NCBI GenBank assembly: GCA_963714405.1
Contig: CAVQOH010000006.1
Location: 558,001 to 622,000, forward strand
Reading direction: 5' to 3'
Length of the DNA: 64,000 bases
DNA from: JAZGGS01 sp963714405
GTDB lineage: Bacteria; Bacteroidota; Ignavibacteria; Ignavibacteriales; Ignavibacteriaceae
Made by a program: the position numbers and the translations under genes. The notes under the pieces are model-generated. The model saw only the letters and a list, made by a program, of their open reading frames with translations, did no database searches and was not told the origin of the DNA. Position 1 is the stretch's first letter. Each line of letters opens with the position of its first letter. Positions 1 through 8,701 of the stretch are shown in pieces.

Positions 1-2055
1 ATAAAAAAAGCCGTAGATGATGCTGGTTATGAAATTGATTTTTCATCACTTAATGAAAATGAAAGTTATATAAATCAAAAAAACGATACTGAAAGCATTT
101 CAAAATTTGATTCAACCTTAAAAAGAGATTTTCTATTCGCGTTAATATTAACAATCCCGATTTTCATACTTAGTATGAGCCAAATGATAAACACAGTAAA
201 AGAAATAACCCCTTTAAATGTACTCCAGGTAAATAAAATTCTTATGCTGTTAACCATTCCTGTAATTTTTATTTCAGGTAAAAGATTTTACAAATTATTT
301 TGGAAGAATCTTAAACATCTAACTGCAGATATGAATTCATTAGTAGCACTCGGCACAGGTGCTGCATTTTTATACAGCGTTTTAATTACATTATTCCCTG
401 AGTTATTTGTAAATCAGGACATAGCACAGCATGTTTATTTTGATACCACAGTAGTAATTATAACACTAGTTTTAATGGGTAAATGGCTTGAAGCAAAGGC
501 AAAAGTGAAAACCGGAACAGCTGTTAAAAAATTAATCGCATTAAAACCAAAAACAGCGCTGGTAAAAACTATCAATGGCGAAGTATTAGTAAATGCATCT
601 GAATTGAAACTTGGAGATTTAGTAATTGTTAAACCTGGCGAAAAAATACCTGCTGATGGATTAATAAAAACCGGTTATACAACTATTGATGAATCAATGC
701 TTACCGGGGAAAGTTTTCCAGTGGAGAAATCTGCAGGAGATAAGATAGCCGGAGGGACAATAAACAAAACCGGTTCATTTGAATTTGAAGTAACTGCACT
801 TGGTAAAGATTCAGTGCTTGGTAAGATTATAACACTTGTTGAAGAAGCACAAGGATCAAAAGCGCCAATACAGAAGTTAGCAGATAAAGTTGCTTCAATA
901 TTTGTACCTGTTGTAATTGCAACAGCAAGTATAACTTTTATTGTGTGGTTAATTATCGGAGGAGATGATTCTTTTAGAATTGCGCTGATAAATTTTGTTG
1001 CAGTGCTTATAATTGCCTGCCCATGTGCAATGGGATTGGCAACTCCCACTGCATTAATAGTTGGCATCGGTAAAGGAGCTGAAAATGGGATTCTTATTAA
1101 AAACGGCGAGCACCTGGAGTTAGCTCATAAGGTTAAAACTATATTATTTGATAAAACAGGAACTATTACAGAAGGAAAACCAATTGTTAGAAGTGTAACA
1201 ACAATTAATTATAATGAAGATCAATTATTAAAACTGGTTGCATCAATAGAAAACAGGTCAGAACATCCTCTTGCTGAGGCGATGGTTAACTATGCAAAAT
1301 CCAAAAACATCACACTGATTGAGCCAACGAGTTTTGAAAGCAAAACAGGCTCAGGATTAAGCGGTGTGGTTGAAAATAAAGTTGTTATGGTTGGAAATAA
1401 AAATTTTCTTTTCAATTACGGAATTAAAATAAATGAATCCGAAAATAATATTAAAATTGAAGATAAAACGATCGTGTATGTTGCTATTGAAAATAAATTA
1501 TCGGGAATGATTTTAATAGACGATCCGGTTAAAAAAAACTCTAAGGAAGCCATAAAAAAATTAAAAGATCTAAATTTAAAAACCATCATGTTAACCGGTG
1601 ACAATAATACAATTGCGAAAAACATTTCAGCTCAATTGGATATCGATGAATTTGAAGCAGAGGTACTGCCTGAAAATAAAACCGTAGTAGTTTCAAAATA
1701 TCAAAAACAAAATGAGATTGTTGCAATGGTAGGGGATGGAATTAATGATGCACCAGCACTGGCAAAAGCTGATGTGGGAATTGCTATAGGAACAGGAACT
1801 GATGTTGCAATTGAAACAGGTGATATTGTTTTAATTAAAGGAGATATAATGGGTGTCTACAAAGCAATTAAACTCTCAGGTGCAACAATAAAAACAATTA
1901 AACAAAACTTGTTCTGGGCTTTTATTTATAATATTGTTGGCATCCCTTTAGCCGCAGCAGGATTGTTAAATCCAATATTTGCTGCGTTAGCAATGGCGTT
2001 CAGTTCTGTTTCGGTTGTATCAAATTCCCTTAGGTTAAAAAAATTAAAACTTTAA
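1..2055 (+). CDS. copA: Copper-translocating P-type ATPase (P1B-1), 5' truncated by the window
   Basis: This is an inner-membrane ATPase that exports Cu+ from the cytoplasm. The frame is open back to base 1, and the first residues (IKKAVDDAGYEI) look like the end of an N-terminal HMA metal-binding domain, so the start lies outside the window and the ATG at 175 is internal. Visible motifs are TGES (actuator, near nt 700), the CPC metal-site helix (about nt 1017-1027), DKTGT phosphorylation loop (about nt 1150), SEHPLAEA of the nucleotide domain (about nt 1260) and GDGINDAP (about nt 1735). The YN and MxxSS residues in the last two membrane helices are those of Cu+ pumps, which separates it from the Zn/Cd pump at 56.4 kb. 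It converges on the lipoprotein gene at 2072 with a 16-bp gap. The family call is firm; the metal is inferred from motifs. Confidence 0.93.
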   Translation: MKKAVDDAGYEIDFSSLNENESYINQKNDTESISKFDSTLKRDFLFALILTIPIFILSMSQMINTVKEITPLNVLQVNKILMLLTIPVIFISGKRFYKLFWKNLKHLTADMNSLVALGTGAAFLYSVLITLFPELFVNQDIAQHVYFDTTVVIITLVLMGKWLEAKAKVKTGTAVKKLIALKPKTALVKTINGEVLVNASELKLGDLVIVKPGEKIPADGLIKTGYTTIDESMLTGESFPVEKSAGDKIAGGTINKTGSFEFEVTALGKDSVLGKIITLVEEAQGSKAPIQKLADKVASIFVPVVIATASITFIVWLIIGGDDSFRIALINFVAVLIIACPCAMGLATPTALIVGIGKGAENGILIKNGEHLELAHKVKTILFDKTGTITEGKPIVRSVTTINYNEDQLLKLVASIENRSEHPLAEAMVNYAKSKNITLIEPTSFESKTGSGLSGVVENKVVMVGNKNFLFNYGIKINESENNIKIEDKTIVYVAIENKLSGMILIDDPVKKNSKEAIKKLKDLNLKTIMLTGDNNTIAKNISAQLDIDEFEAEVLPENKTVVVSKYQKQNEIVAMVGDGINDAPALAKADVGIAIGTGTDVAIETGDIVLIKGDIMGVYKAIKLSGATIKTIKQNLFWAFIYNIVGIPLAAAGLLNPIFAALAMAFSSVSVVSNSLRLKKLKL

Positions 2056-2071
2056 AACCCAAACAATTATT

Positions 2072-2479
2072 TTATAAACATTTATAAACATTTGGAGTTT
2101 TACCAAGAGTTAGTGTAAACGTTCCAAATTCTTCACCAGTATCTTTAACTATTACTTTCAGTGTCATAATATTTCCTTCGATAGTACCTTTGTACAAAGC
2201 GGGATGCTCTTCGGGAATTTCATCAATACGTATAGGACCCCCATGCTCAAAAACATGTGTACCCACAAGCTCAAATTCACCATTACTGATTACAAATGGT
2301 TCATCAATTGTACCGTGAGCACAATCATAATCAATAATTGTGCTGCTATCTGAAACCACCATTCCTATGTGATCCCCTCCCCAAACACCTAACATATCTG
2401 TCTGGCACCTGCTGCCTGCACAGCATCCAAAAAATAGCAAAGCTAATAGAACAAAGTTTATCGAAATTAGTAGTTTCAT
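2072..2479 (-). CDS. Hypothetical lipoprotein, 135 aa
   Basis: The N-terminus is a short hydrophobic stretch ending in a lipobox-like LLFFGC, so the mature protein is probably a lipid-anchored envelope protein. The rest is a small beta-rich domain with several acidic and histidine residues (for example GVWGGDHIG and HVFEHGG), and I do not recognise the family. The last codons lie in a tandem 10-bp repeat (2071-2090, TTTATAAACA twice). It sits 66 bp downstream of the bacterioferritin gene on the same strand. That may mean co-transcription, but nothing in the sequence ties it to iron. It is clearly coding: start, signal and stop are all good. Confidence 0.7.
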   Translation of the reverse strand: MKLLISINFVLLALLFFGCCAGSRCQTDMLGVWGGDHIGMVVSDSSTIIDYDCAHGTIDEPFVISNGEFELVGTHVFEHGGPIRIDEIPEEHPALYKGTIEGNIMTLKVIVKDTGEEFGTFTLTLGKTPNVYKCL

Positions 2480-2545
2480 TTTCTTTCCCTAAATTTATCC
2501 TGTTGTTTAAGTTTAATTCTTTATTGTTGATGAATAATTCTGCAA

Positions 2546-3043
2546 TTAACCCTGGCCGGGTGATGCTGCATTAAGTTTGCTTCTTTCAATCGATTGTAAA
2601 GCGAGATATTTTTCACCAAATTTTTGCATGTTTTCCAGTTCAGTATCAAATTGATCGAAGTGGCGCTCTTCATCTGTAACCAGATCTTCAAATATTTTTT
2701 TAGATGCGGAATCTGCATTTGCAGAACATTCATTTGCCCAGAGGTTGTAATCATGAGCGCTTGATTTTTCCATACCTGCGGCACAATCTACCATTTCTTT
2801 TGGTTCTTTAATTTTTTTAACATCACCTTCAATCTGCATTTCTACCTCACCCTTAAGAAAAAGTATTCTTTCAGCTAACCGTTCTACATGAAGCATTTCT
2901 TCAATTGCAGTTTTTTTGAATAATCCTGCTAAAAGATCGTAACCAAGATCATCACAAATAAAATGAAAATACATATATTGATGAACAGCAAGCAGCTCAT
3001 CAGCAATTGCTTTATTTAATAATACTGTACTTTTTTCATGCAT
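2546..3043 (-). CDS. bfr: Bacterioferritin
   Basis: This is a four-helix ferritin-like protein of 165 aa that oxidises Fe(II) and stores iron as a mineral in a 24-mer cage in the cytoplasm. The di-iron ligands are visible: Glu16 (ADELLAVHQY), Glu49 and His52 (EEMLHVER), a Glu in the third helix (AGMEKSS) and the E..H pair of DEERHFDQF in the fourth. Met50 falls exactly where E. coli Bfr has its haem ligand Met52, so this copy probably binds haem at the subunit interface rather than being a haem-free ferritin. The length is normal for the family. Upstream (3044-3147) is about 100 bp without a gene. I see no Fur box that I can define with confidence. Confidence 0.9.
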   Translation of the reverse strand: MHEKSTVLLNKAIADELLAVHQYMYFHFICDDLGYDLLAGLFKKTAIEEMLHVERLAERILFLKGEVEMQIEGDVKKIKEPKEMVDCAAGMEKSSAHDYNLWANECSANADSASKKIFEDLVTDEERHFDQFDTELENMQKFGEKYLALQSIERSKLNAASPGQG

Positions 3044-3147
3044 TTTCTGTTTCTCCGGTAAATTTTAATCTAACAAATCTTTTTTACTAAAATATAAAAA
3101 AGAAAAGCGGTATTAAAGAGAATGGTGTCTTAAAATTATGAAATAAT

Positions 3148-4164
3148 TTATTTTTTCGGTAATCGTTCCAGAAAAGAACTTTCGCTTAATATGGCAAATG
3201 TATCTTTTTGTCTTAACTCATCAAGAGTTAAGCAGTTCATATAACTCATTGTACTTTTTAAGCCATCAGAAATTCCATCTATTACTGATTGTACAACTCC
3301 TTTATAAGGAACCATAGTTTCTTCACCCTCAATAAACTCATTCTTCATCTTTACTCCAAAAGATGCTGAGCCCCTGTATTTTTTCCAAAGTTGATCGGCA
3401 TATTTTATTACTTCACCGGGAGTTTCCCTTGTTCCAGCAAGCAACCTCCCAAACATAACTGCATCTGCTCCAACAGCTATAGCTTTTGCAGCATCACCGG
3501 CACCTTTAATTCCGCCATCGGCAATAATTTTTATATTAAGATTATCTTTTTCTTTAGCAAAACAAACATTTATCAATGATGATACCTGCCCAATACCAAT
3601 TCCAGTTTGAATACTCGTGGTACAAACGCTGCCGCTTCCAATTCCAACTCTTACTGCATCTGCCCCAGCATCTTCAAGTTGTTTTAGTGATGCACCGTGT
3701 GCAATATTTCCTACAATAACTTTTGCCTTAAAGTTCTTTTTTATTTGCTCAGTTTTTTTCAGCACTTCCTGGTTATTTGCATTTGCTGTATCAATGCATA
3801 TTATATAATTACAAGCAGTAAGTTTTTCAACAAGATCCATTGGAGAGTTTAATGCAATTGAAACTGCTTTAATTTGAAGATCATCTTTATGATTTTTTAA
3901 AACTTCATCAAGTGATGAATCGAAACGGTTTAAAATCCCCATGCATCCCAATCGCGACAATTCTGTTGCCATTACAATTCCAGTTACACTTTCCATAGGG
4001 CTGGAAAGCACGGGTAACGAAAGTTTTGTTTCTAAAAATTCGCATGAAGTATCTGCTTCTCGTCTCGATTTTATTCTTGAAATTTCAGTAGGAATAAGAC
4101 TTATATCATCATAAGTGAGTGATTGTTCATAATCATTTAAAGATTTTTTTGTATGTATTTTCAT
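3148..4164 (-). CDS. IMP dehydrogenase / GMP reductase family protein, no CBS domains
   Basis: This is a 338-aa TIM-barrel enzyme of guanine nucleotide metabolism that binds NAD(P) and uses an active-site cysteine. Visible are the N-terminal LTYDDISLIP, the phosphate-binding GIGSGSVCTTS loop with the catalytic Cys, IIADGGIKGAGD, the FGRLLAGTRETPGE segment and the flap-region VPYKG. The two CBS domains inserted in classical GuaB (about 490 aa) are absent, and the length matches GMP reductase (about 345 aa). The C-terminal GLKSTMSY and ELRQ motifs, however, resemble IMP dehydrogenase. The residue after the CTT of the loop is Ser rather than the usual Arg. I therefore leave GuaB versus GuaC open. 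It lies 21 bp downstream of pepF and is probably co-transcribed with it. Confidence 0.8.
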   Translation of the reverse strand: MKIHTKKSLNDYEQSLTYDDISLIPTEISRIKSRREADTSCEFLETKLSLPVLSSPMESVTGIVMATELSRLGCMGILNRFDSSLDEVLKNHKDDLQIKAVSIALNSPMDLVEKLTACNYIICIDTANANNQEVLKKTEQIKKNFKAKVIVGNIAHGASLKQLEDAGADAVRVGIGSGSVCTTSIQTGIGIGQVSSLINVCFAKEKDNLNIKIIADGGIKGAGDAAKAIAVGADAVMFGRLLAGTRETPGEVIKYADQLWKKYRGSASFGVKMKNEFIEGEETMVPYKGVVQSVIDGISDGLKSTMSYMNCLTLDELRQKDTFAILSESSFLERLPKK

Positions 4165-4185
4165 TCTCAGTGCTTAATTTATATT

Positions 4186-6057
4186 TTATAAAAGTTCTTC
4201 AATCTCATCAATAATATTGTTCATCTTTTCGCTTACTGCCATTACAGGTTCAGCGGAATTCATATTTACACCTGCCTTATCAAGGATATTTATAGGATAA
4301 TCTGAGCTGCCTGCTTTAAGAAAATCCAGATATTTATTTACAGCACTTACCCCTTCCGATTTGACTTTTTTTGCTAAAACCTCGGAAGCTGCAAATCCGG
4401 TAGCGTATTGGTAAACATAAAAATTGTAGTAAAAATGAGGAATGCGTGCCCAGGTATATTCTTCTTCCTTTATAACAAACATCTCAGGTCCCCAATATTT
4501 CTGATAAACATTTTTATACATTTCACAAAGTGCATCTGCAGTTAGTGCTTCGCTTTTTTCAATTTTATCATAAACTCCTTTTTCAAATTCTGCAAACATA
4601 ACTTGTCTGTAAAAGGTTGCAGTTATGTTGTTTAAATATTTTTCAAGCAGAAAGAGTCTTTCTTCGTTTGTCTTCGCATTTTCGATGAGATGATCAAGTA
4701 AAAGAGATTCATTAAAAGTTGAAGCAACCTCAGCCAGGAAGATGGAATAATTTGCATAAGGAAACGGCTGGCTTTTTCCAGTATAATAAGAATGCATATT
4801 ATGGCCCATCTCATGAGTAAGTGTAAAAACATCATTTAAGAGGTCAGTCCAGTTAAGTAAAACGTAAGGATGAACTCCAAAAGTTGTACCTGATGAATAT
4901 GCACCGCTCTTTTTTGCTTTGGATTCATAAACATCAATCCACCTGTTTTCAAATGCAGTTTTTAATGATTTTAGATAATCATCACCCATAATTTGCAATG
5001 AATCCATAACAAGTTTAACAGCTTGCCCGTAAGGATATTTTTTTGATTCTACATTATTAAAAACTGTTACATAAACATCATAGGGATACAAATCATCCAC
5101 ACGTAAAAGTTTTTTCTTTAAGCCAGCCCATCTGTGTAAGGGTGTTAAATTTTGGTTAACTGATTCAATAAGTTTATCGTAAACTGTCAAAGGAATGTTG
5201 TTTTTATCTAATGCAGCAGCTCGTGCAGATTCATATTTTCTGGATTTTGCATAAAAGATGTTTGTTCTAAGGCTCCCGTTGAACAATGTTGATAGCGTGT
5301 TTACATATTCTTTATAACTATTTAAATATCCTTTAAATGCTCTTTCCCTGTAACCGCGATCTTTTGAATACATTGCAGAATAAAATCTGGCGTGAGAAAG
5401 TGATGATGTGCTACCTTCATCATCAACAATTTCCGGAAGTTTTAGATCTGCATTTGTAAACATTGAGTATGCATTATATGGTATCTGCAATATTTCACCT
5501 GATAACGCAAGAATTTGTTCTTCTGGTTTTGTAAGAGTATGTTTTTTAGTTCTAAGTAAATCTACTACGGCGTGCTTATAAACCTGTAACTCTTTTTTAG
5601 AGTTAATCATCTGCATTAATTTTTTTTCCGGAATATTCAGAACTTCAGGATTTATATACGAACTTGCAGTACTCATTTTTGCATAAAGTGATTTTATCCT
5701 ATCATCCATTGCCTGAAAGGTTCCTACCCGCAGGTCACTATCTTTGGAAAGCATAGCGTACAGATACAACTTTTCTATTTTTATTCCTACAGCATCATTG
5801 TAAGCAAAACATTGGCTAAGGTTATCAGCAGACTCGCCAAGTTTCCCTTCAAAGTTTTTGTATCCATCAATTTGGTTTTCAACCCATTTAAAATCTTCTT
5901 CCCATGATTGTATATTTATATATATATCATCAAGATTCCATTTATACTTAATATCAATTTCCCCGCGTTCAGGAACTGCATTTATAATTTTACTTTGAGA
6001 TGTATGTTTCTTCATTTTAATAGAATTTGGCATAATAATATCATTCCCCAAACTCAT
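4186..6057 (-). CDS. pepF: Oligoendopeptidase F (M3 metallopeptidase)
   Basis: This is a zinc peptidase that cleaves short peptides in the cytoplasm and helps recycle peptide nitrogen. The zinc site HEMGH is at about residue 413, followed by the conserved downstream segment with FLAEVASTFNE, which supplies the third ligand. The N-terminal helical domain starts at the motif YKWNLDDIY. The length (623 aa) is slightly longer than the usual 600 or so. There are three possible ATG starts (codons 1, 9 and 15) and no clear Shine-Dalgarno signal. Because recognisable PepF sequence begins only near residue 35, the true start may be codon 9 or 15. The IMPDH-like gene follows after 21 bp. Confidence 0.92.
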   Translation of the reverse strand: MSLGNDIIMPNSIKMKKHTSQSKIINAVPERGEIDIKYKWNLDDIYINIQSWEEDFKWVENQIDGYKNFEGKLGESADNLSQCFAYNDAVGIKIEKLYLYAMLSKDSDLRVGTFQAMDDRIKSLYAKMSTASSYINPEVLNIPEKKLMQMINSKKELQVYKHAVVDLLRTKKHTLTKPEEQILALSGEILQIPYNAYSMFTNADLKLPEIVDDEGSTSSLSHARFYSAMYSKDRGYRERAFKGYLNSYKEYVNTLSTLFNGSLRTNIFYAKSRKYESARAAALDKNNIPLTVYDKLIESVNQNLTPLHRWAGLKKKLLRVDDLYPYDVYVTVFNNVESKKYPYGQAVKLVMDSLQIMGDDYLKSLKTAFENRWIDVYESKAKKSGAYSSGTTFGVHPYVLLNWTDLLNDVFTLTHEMGHNMHSYYTGKSQPFPYANYSIFLAEVASTFNESLLLDHLIENAKTNEERLFLLEKYLNNITATFYRQVMFAEFEKGVYDKIEKSEALTADALCEMYKNVYQKYWGPEMFVIKEEEYTWARIPHFYYNFYVYQYATGFAASEVLAKKVKSEGVSAVNKYLDFLKAGSSDYPINILDKAGVNMNSAEPVMAVSEKMNNIIDEIEELL

Positions 6058-6149
6058 TAGTTTAATTATTTATGGATAAATTATTTGGAATGGAAAAATA
6101 ATCAAAAAAAATATTTGTTTCCTAAAATCCTTTGATTGATCTGTTTTCC

Positions 6150-6572
6150 TTAAAATGCCCTCGATAGCTGGACTTTTAGTTTTCCGCTAAGTTCCTGCAA
6201 TTTAATATCAATTGTATTTGGTAAATACCCGTCAATCACTTCTGTGTACAAATTAACATCTTCATCAACATAATACCTGAATCTTTCAACCTGAGCAAAA
6301 TCTTTTAAAACTACATTTACATAACCTGATTCATAATCTATTAACGTAATAGAGATGCGGGTAAGTGTGCTGTTAAATTTTGGAAATGCTGAAACAACAG
6401 TGGATAGATCTTTTGCATTAATAATAAAAGTATAAGAGTTACGCAGGTTGGATTGAACGGGTACATTTATAGTTCCTACGAATTCATTTGGTTGAACAAT
6501 ATCTTCCCTGCAGGAAATAATTAAGAAAAAAAGGACTGCAATAAAAATCTTAAAGTACAAACCTTGCACCAA
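6150..6572 (-). CDS. Hypothetical lipoprotein, 140 aa
   Basis: A hydrophobic N-terminus with the lipobox LIISC predicts a lipid-anchored envelope protein. The rest is about 115 aa of beta-strand-like sequence with no motif that I know. It lies 92 bp upstream of pepF and 115 bp downstream of the DUF4286 gene on the same strand, so it may belong to a loose minus-strand operon. Function unknown. The start is the most upstream ATG before the signal; no strong ribosome binding site is visible. Confidence 0.65.
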   Translation of the reverse strand: MVQGLYFKIFIAVLFFLIISCREDIVQPNEFVGTINVPVQSNLRNSYTFIINAKDLSTVVSAFPKFNSTLTRISITLIDYESGYVNVVLKDFAQVERFRYYVDEDVNLYTEVIDGYLPNTIDIKLQELSGKLKVQLSRAF

Positions 6573-6687
6573 CTAAATGATTATTTAATGGACTATTATT
6601 TGTTAACTCATTTATTAAATGAATTATTTTATTTTATTGAAAATAAAAGATGATTGATAGGTAAAATTAAATACCTAAAAATACTCA

Positions 6688-6996
6688 TCAAGTTACCTCT
6701 TCAAGTATGGCCCTTGATGCAGTAAATTTACCGATAAATTTATCTACGTGTTCTTTTTGTAAGCGTGGTGCCTCTTTACTGGCATATTCTTCATATTTTT
6801 CAATTGAATCTGCGGTGTATTTTACAATATATGTTGATTCATCGGGCATACCAGCAGGAACCAGAATTTTAAACATACTCCAGGAATCAAAATAGTCAGT
6901 TTTCATAATATCAGGGATGTGCTCATCTTTCATCCATTTTAACCATTCGACTTCAACATCTTTTTTAATGTTTAATGTTACGTTATAGTTAATCAT
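6688..6996 (-). CDS. DUF4286 family protein
   Basis: This is a 102-aa soluble protein matching the small DUF4286 family common in Bacteroidetes and relatives. The typical pattern is visible: a first strand ending in a charged turn (NVTLNIKKDVEVEW), then WMKDEHIPDIM, then a central YIVKY strand and a C-terminal helix. The fold resembles dimeric alpha-beta barrel (ferredoxin-like) proteins such as EthD, but no enzyme activity is established. It lies 30 bp downstream of the DASS transporter gene and is probably co-transcribed with it. Confidence 0.8.
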   Translation of the reverse strand: MINYNVTLNIKKDVEVEWLKWMKDEHIPDIMKTDYFDSWSMFKILVPAGMPDESTYIVKYTADSIEKYEEYASKEAPRLQKEHVDKFIGKFTASRAILEEVT

Positions 6997-7026
6997 AAGA
7001 TTGATATCTCGGTTTATAAATAATTA

Positions 7027-8526
7027 TCACTTCGCTGTTGCCCAACTAGGAAAACTGCCAAGATCGAAAATCACCTCACCCAGAAAATATACAAGAAGGC
7101 TAACAATAATAATACCCATAATATTTAATGCAAAACCAGCTTTTACCATCTCAGAAACTTTTATCCTGCTGCTAGCAAATATAATTGTATTTGGCGGAGT
7201 TGCTACCGGCAGCATAAATGCCATTGATGCTGATAATGTTGCCGTTAACATAAGCAATAAGGGGTTCATACCCATGGCAATTGCTACTGAAGCAAGTATC
7301 GGTAAAATCATTTGTGTTGTTGCGGTATTTGATGTAAGCTCAGTTAAAAAACTTATTGTTGCCGCTGTTACAAATATTATAACAAAATGAGATAATGATT
7401 CCATTCCGGAAAGCTGCTCACCTATCAATGTAGATAAACCGGTTGCTGAAAATCCCTTTGCTAATGCAAATCCACCTCCAAATAGAAGGATAATTCCCCA
7501 CGGGATTTTACCAAAAACACTGTTATCCAGTAAAGTTGTATTTTCTTTTTTTGAAGGAATTAGAAAAAGTAAGAGAGCCATTGTTATTGCTACAGTGCCG
7601 TCATTAATAAATTCAGAAGATTTAAATAGATTTGACCAGCCGGGAATTGTTATAATACCAATATTTAAATCACTTCTGAATATCCACAGAAATGCGGTTA
7701 TGGCAAAAATAATACTTACAGTTTTTTGTTCAAAAGTTGCAGAACCAAGTTTATCATATTCTTCCCTGATAAATCTTTTATCAACATTCAAATTCTTATC
7801 CACTTTAAAATAAATCTTAGTTAACAATAGAGCAGAAATGATTAACATAAAAAGGGAAACAGGAACACCCAGAAGCATCCATTGCCCAAAACTGATTTCG
7901 GGTGCAGCTGGAAACAAAATATTAAGCATTTTAATAAATACCATATTTGGCGGTGTGCCAACTATAGTGCTTACTCCTCCCAGCGTACAGGAATATGCTA
8001 TTCCTAATAAAATTGTTACTGAAAAATGACTTACTTTTTTTTCACCAAACTCATTTTCCATTTTGGCAATTATTGCTAGTGCAATTGGTAGAAGCATGAT
8101 TGCAGTAGCCGTGTTTGAAATCCACATTGAAAGCGCTGCACCTGAGATCATAAATCCAATAATTATTTTAACAGGGCTGCCGCCAAAAATATTAATAATT
8201 TTTAGAGCAATGCGTTTGTGTAATTCCCATCTTTCCATACTTAGTGCAATCATAAATCCGCCTAAAAACAAGAATATGATCGAGTTTATATACGAACTGG
8301 CAATTTCATCCCCTGAAAGCAGGCCGAATAAAGGAAAAAAAACCAACGGGATAAGCGAAGTTGCTGCAAGCGGTACAGCCTCGGTGACCCACCAAATGGC
8401 CATTAGTGCCGCAATTGCAGCCATTATGGTTACATTATTATTTGCTGGATCAAGGTTAGCAAATATGATTATAGCAGCGAAGATTATTAAACCGGTTAAT
8501 AATCCAACTTTTTTAGAGGTAGTCAT
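7027..8526 (-). CDS. SLC13 / DASS family anion:Na+ symporter
   Basis: This is a polytopic inner-membrane transporter of 499 aa that takes up di- or tricarboxylates, or sulfate, with sodium. The two pseudo-symmetric SNT substrate/Na+ motifs are present: MWISNTATAIM in the first half and ELTSNTATTQM in the second, the latter followed by PVATPPNT. About a dozen hydrophobic segments fill the length. The substrate cannot be read from the sequence; succinate or malate is the default for this family. The DUF4286 gene follows after 30 bp. No regulator is adjacent. Confidence 0.88.
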   Translation of the reverse strand: MTTSKKVGLLTGLIIFAAIIIFANLDPANNNVTIMAAIAALMAIWWVTEAVPLAATSLIPLVFFPLFGLLSGDEIASSYINSIIFLFLGGFMIALSMERWELHKRIALKIINIFGGSPVKIIIGFMISGAALSMWISNTATAIMLLPIALAIIAKMENEFGEKKVSHFSVTILLGIAYSCTLGGVSTIVGTPPNMVFIKMLNILFPAAPEISFGQWMLLGVPVSLFMLIISALLLTKIYFKVDKNLNVDKRFIREEYDKLGSATFEQKTVSIIFAITAFLWIFRSDLNIGIITIPGWSNLFKSSEFINDGTVAITMALLLFLIPSKKENTTLLDNSVFGKIPWGIILLFGGGFALAKGFSATGLSTLIGEQLSGMESLSHFVIIFVTAATISFLTELTSNTATTQMILPILASVAIAMGMNPLLLMLTATLSASMAFMLPVATPPNTIIFASSRIKVSEMVKAGFALNIMGIIIVSLLVYFLGEVIFDLGSFPSWATAK

Positions 8527-8701
8527 CAGCAGTTAAAAGTGTTGAAAAGTTTAACTATTTCAAAATAAAGAAATAATTTATAAGAATAAATTTTCATAAT
8601 GTTAATAGATCAATCTATTAACAATTATAAATAGTTTTGTATTGTATTCTTTAAAATTGATGATTAACTTTATCGCAAATTTTATAAACTATTTCAGATA
8701 G

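Noticed and set aside
675..1067. Long minus-strand open frame inside the Cu ATPase
   Set aside because: It lies wholly opposite a well-conserved P-type ATPase, has low-complexity composition and no start signal. The same holds for antisense frames at 25020-25574, 33784-34176, 56584-56973 and 8063-8536.
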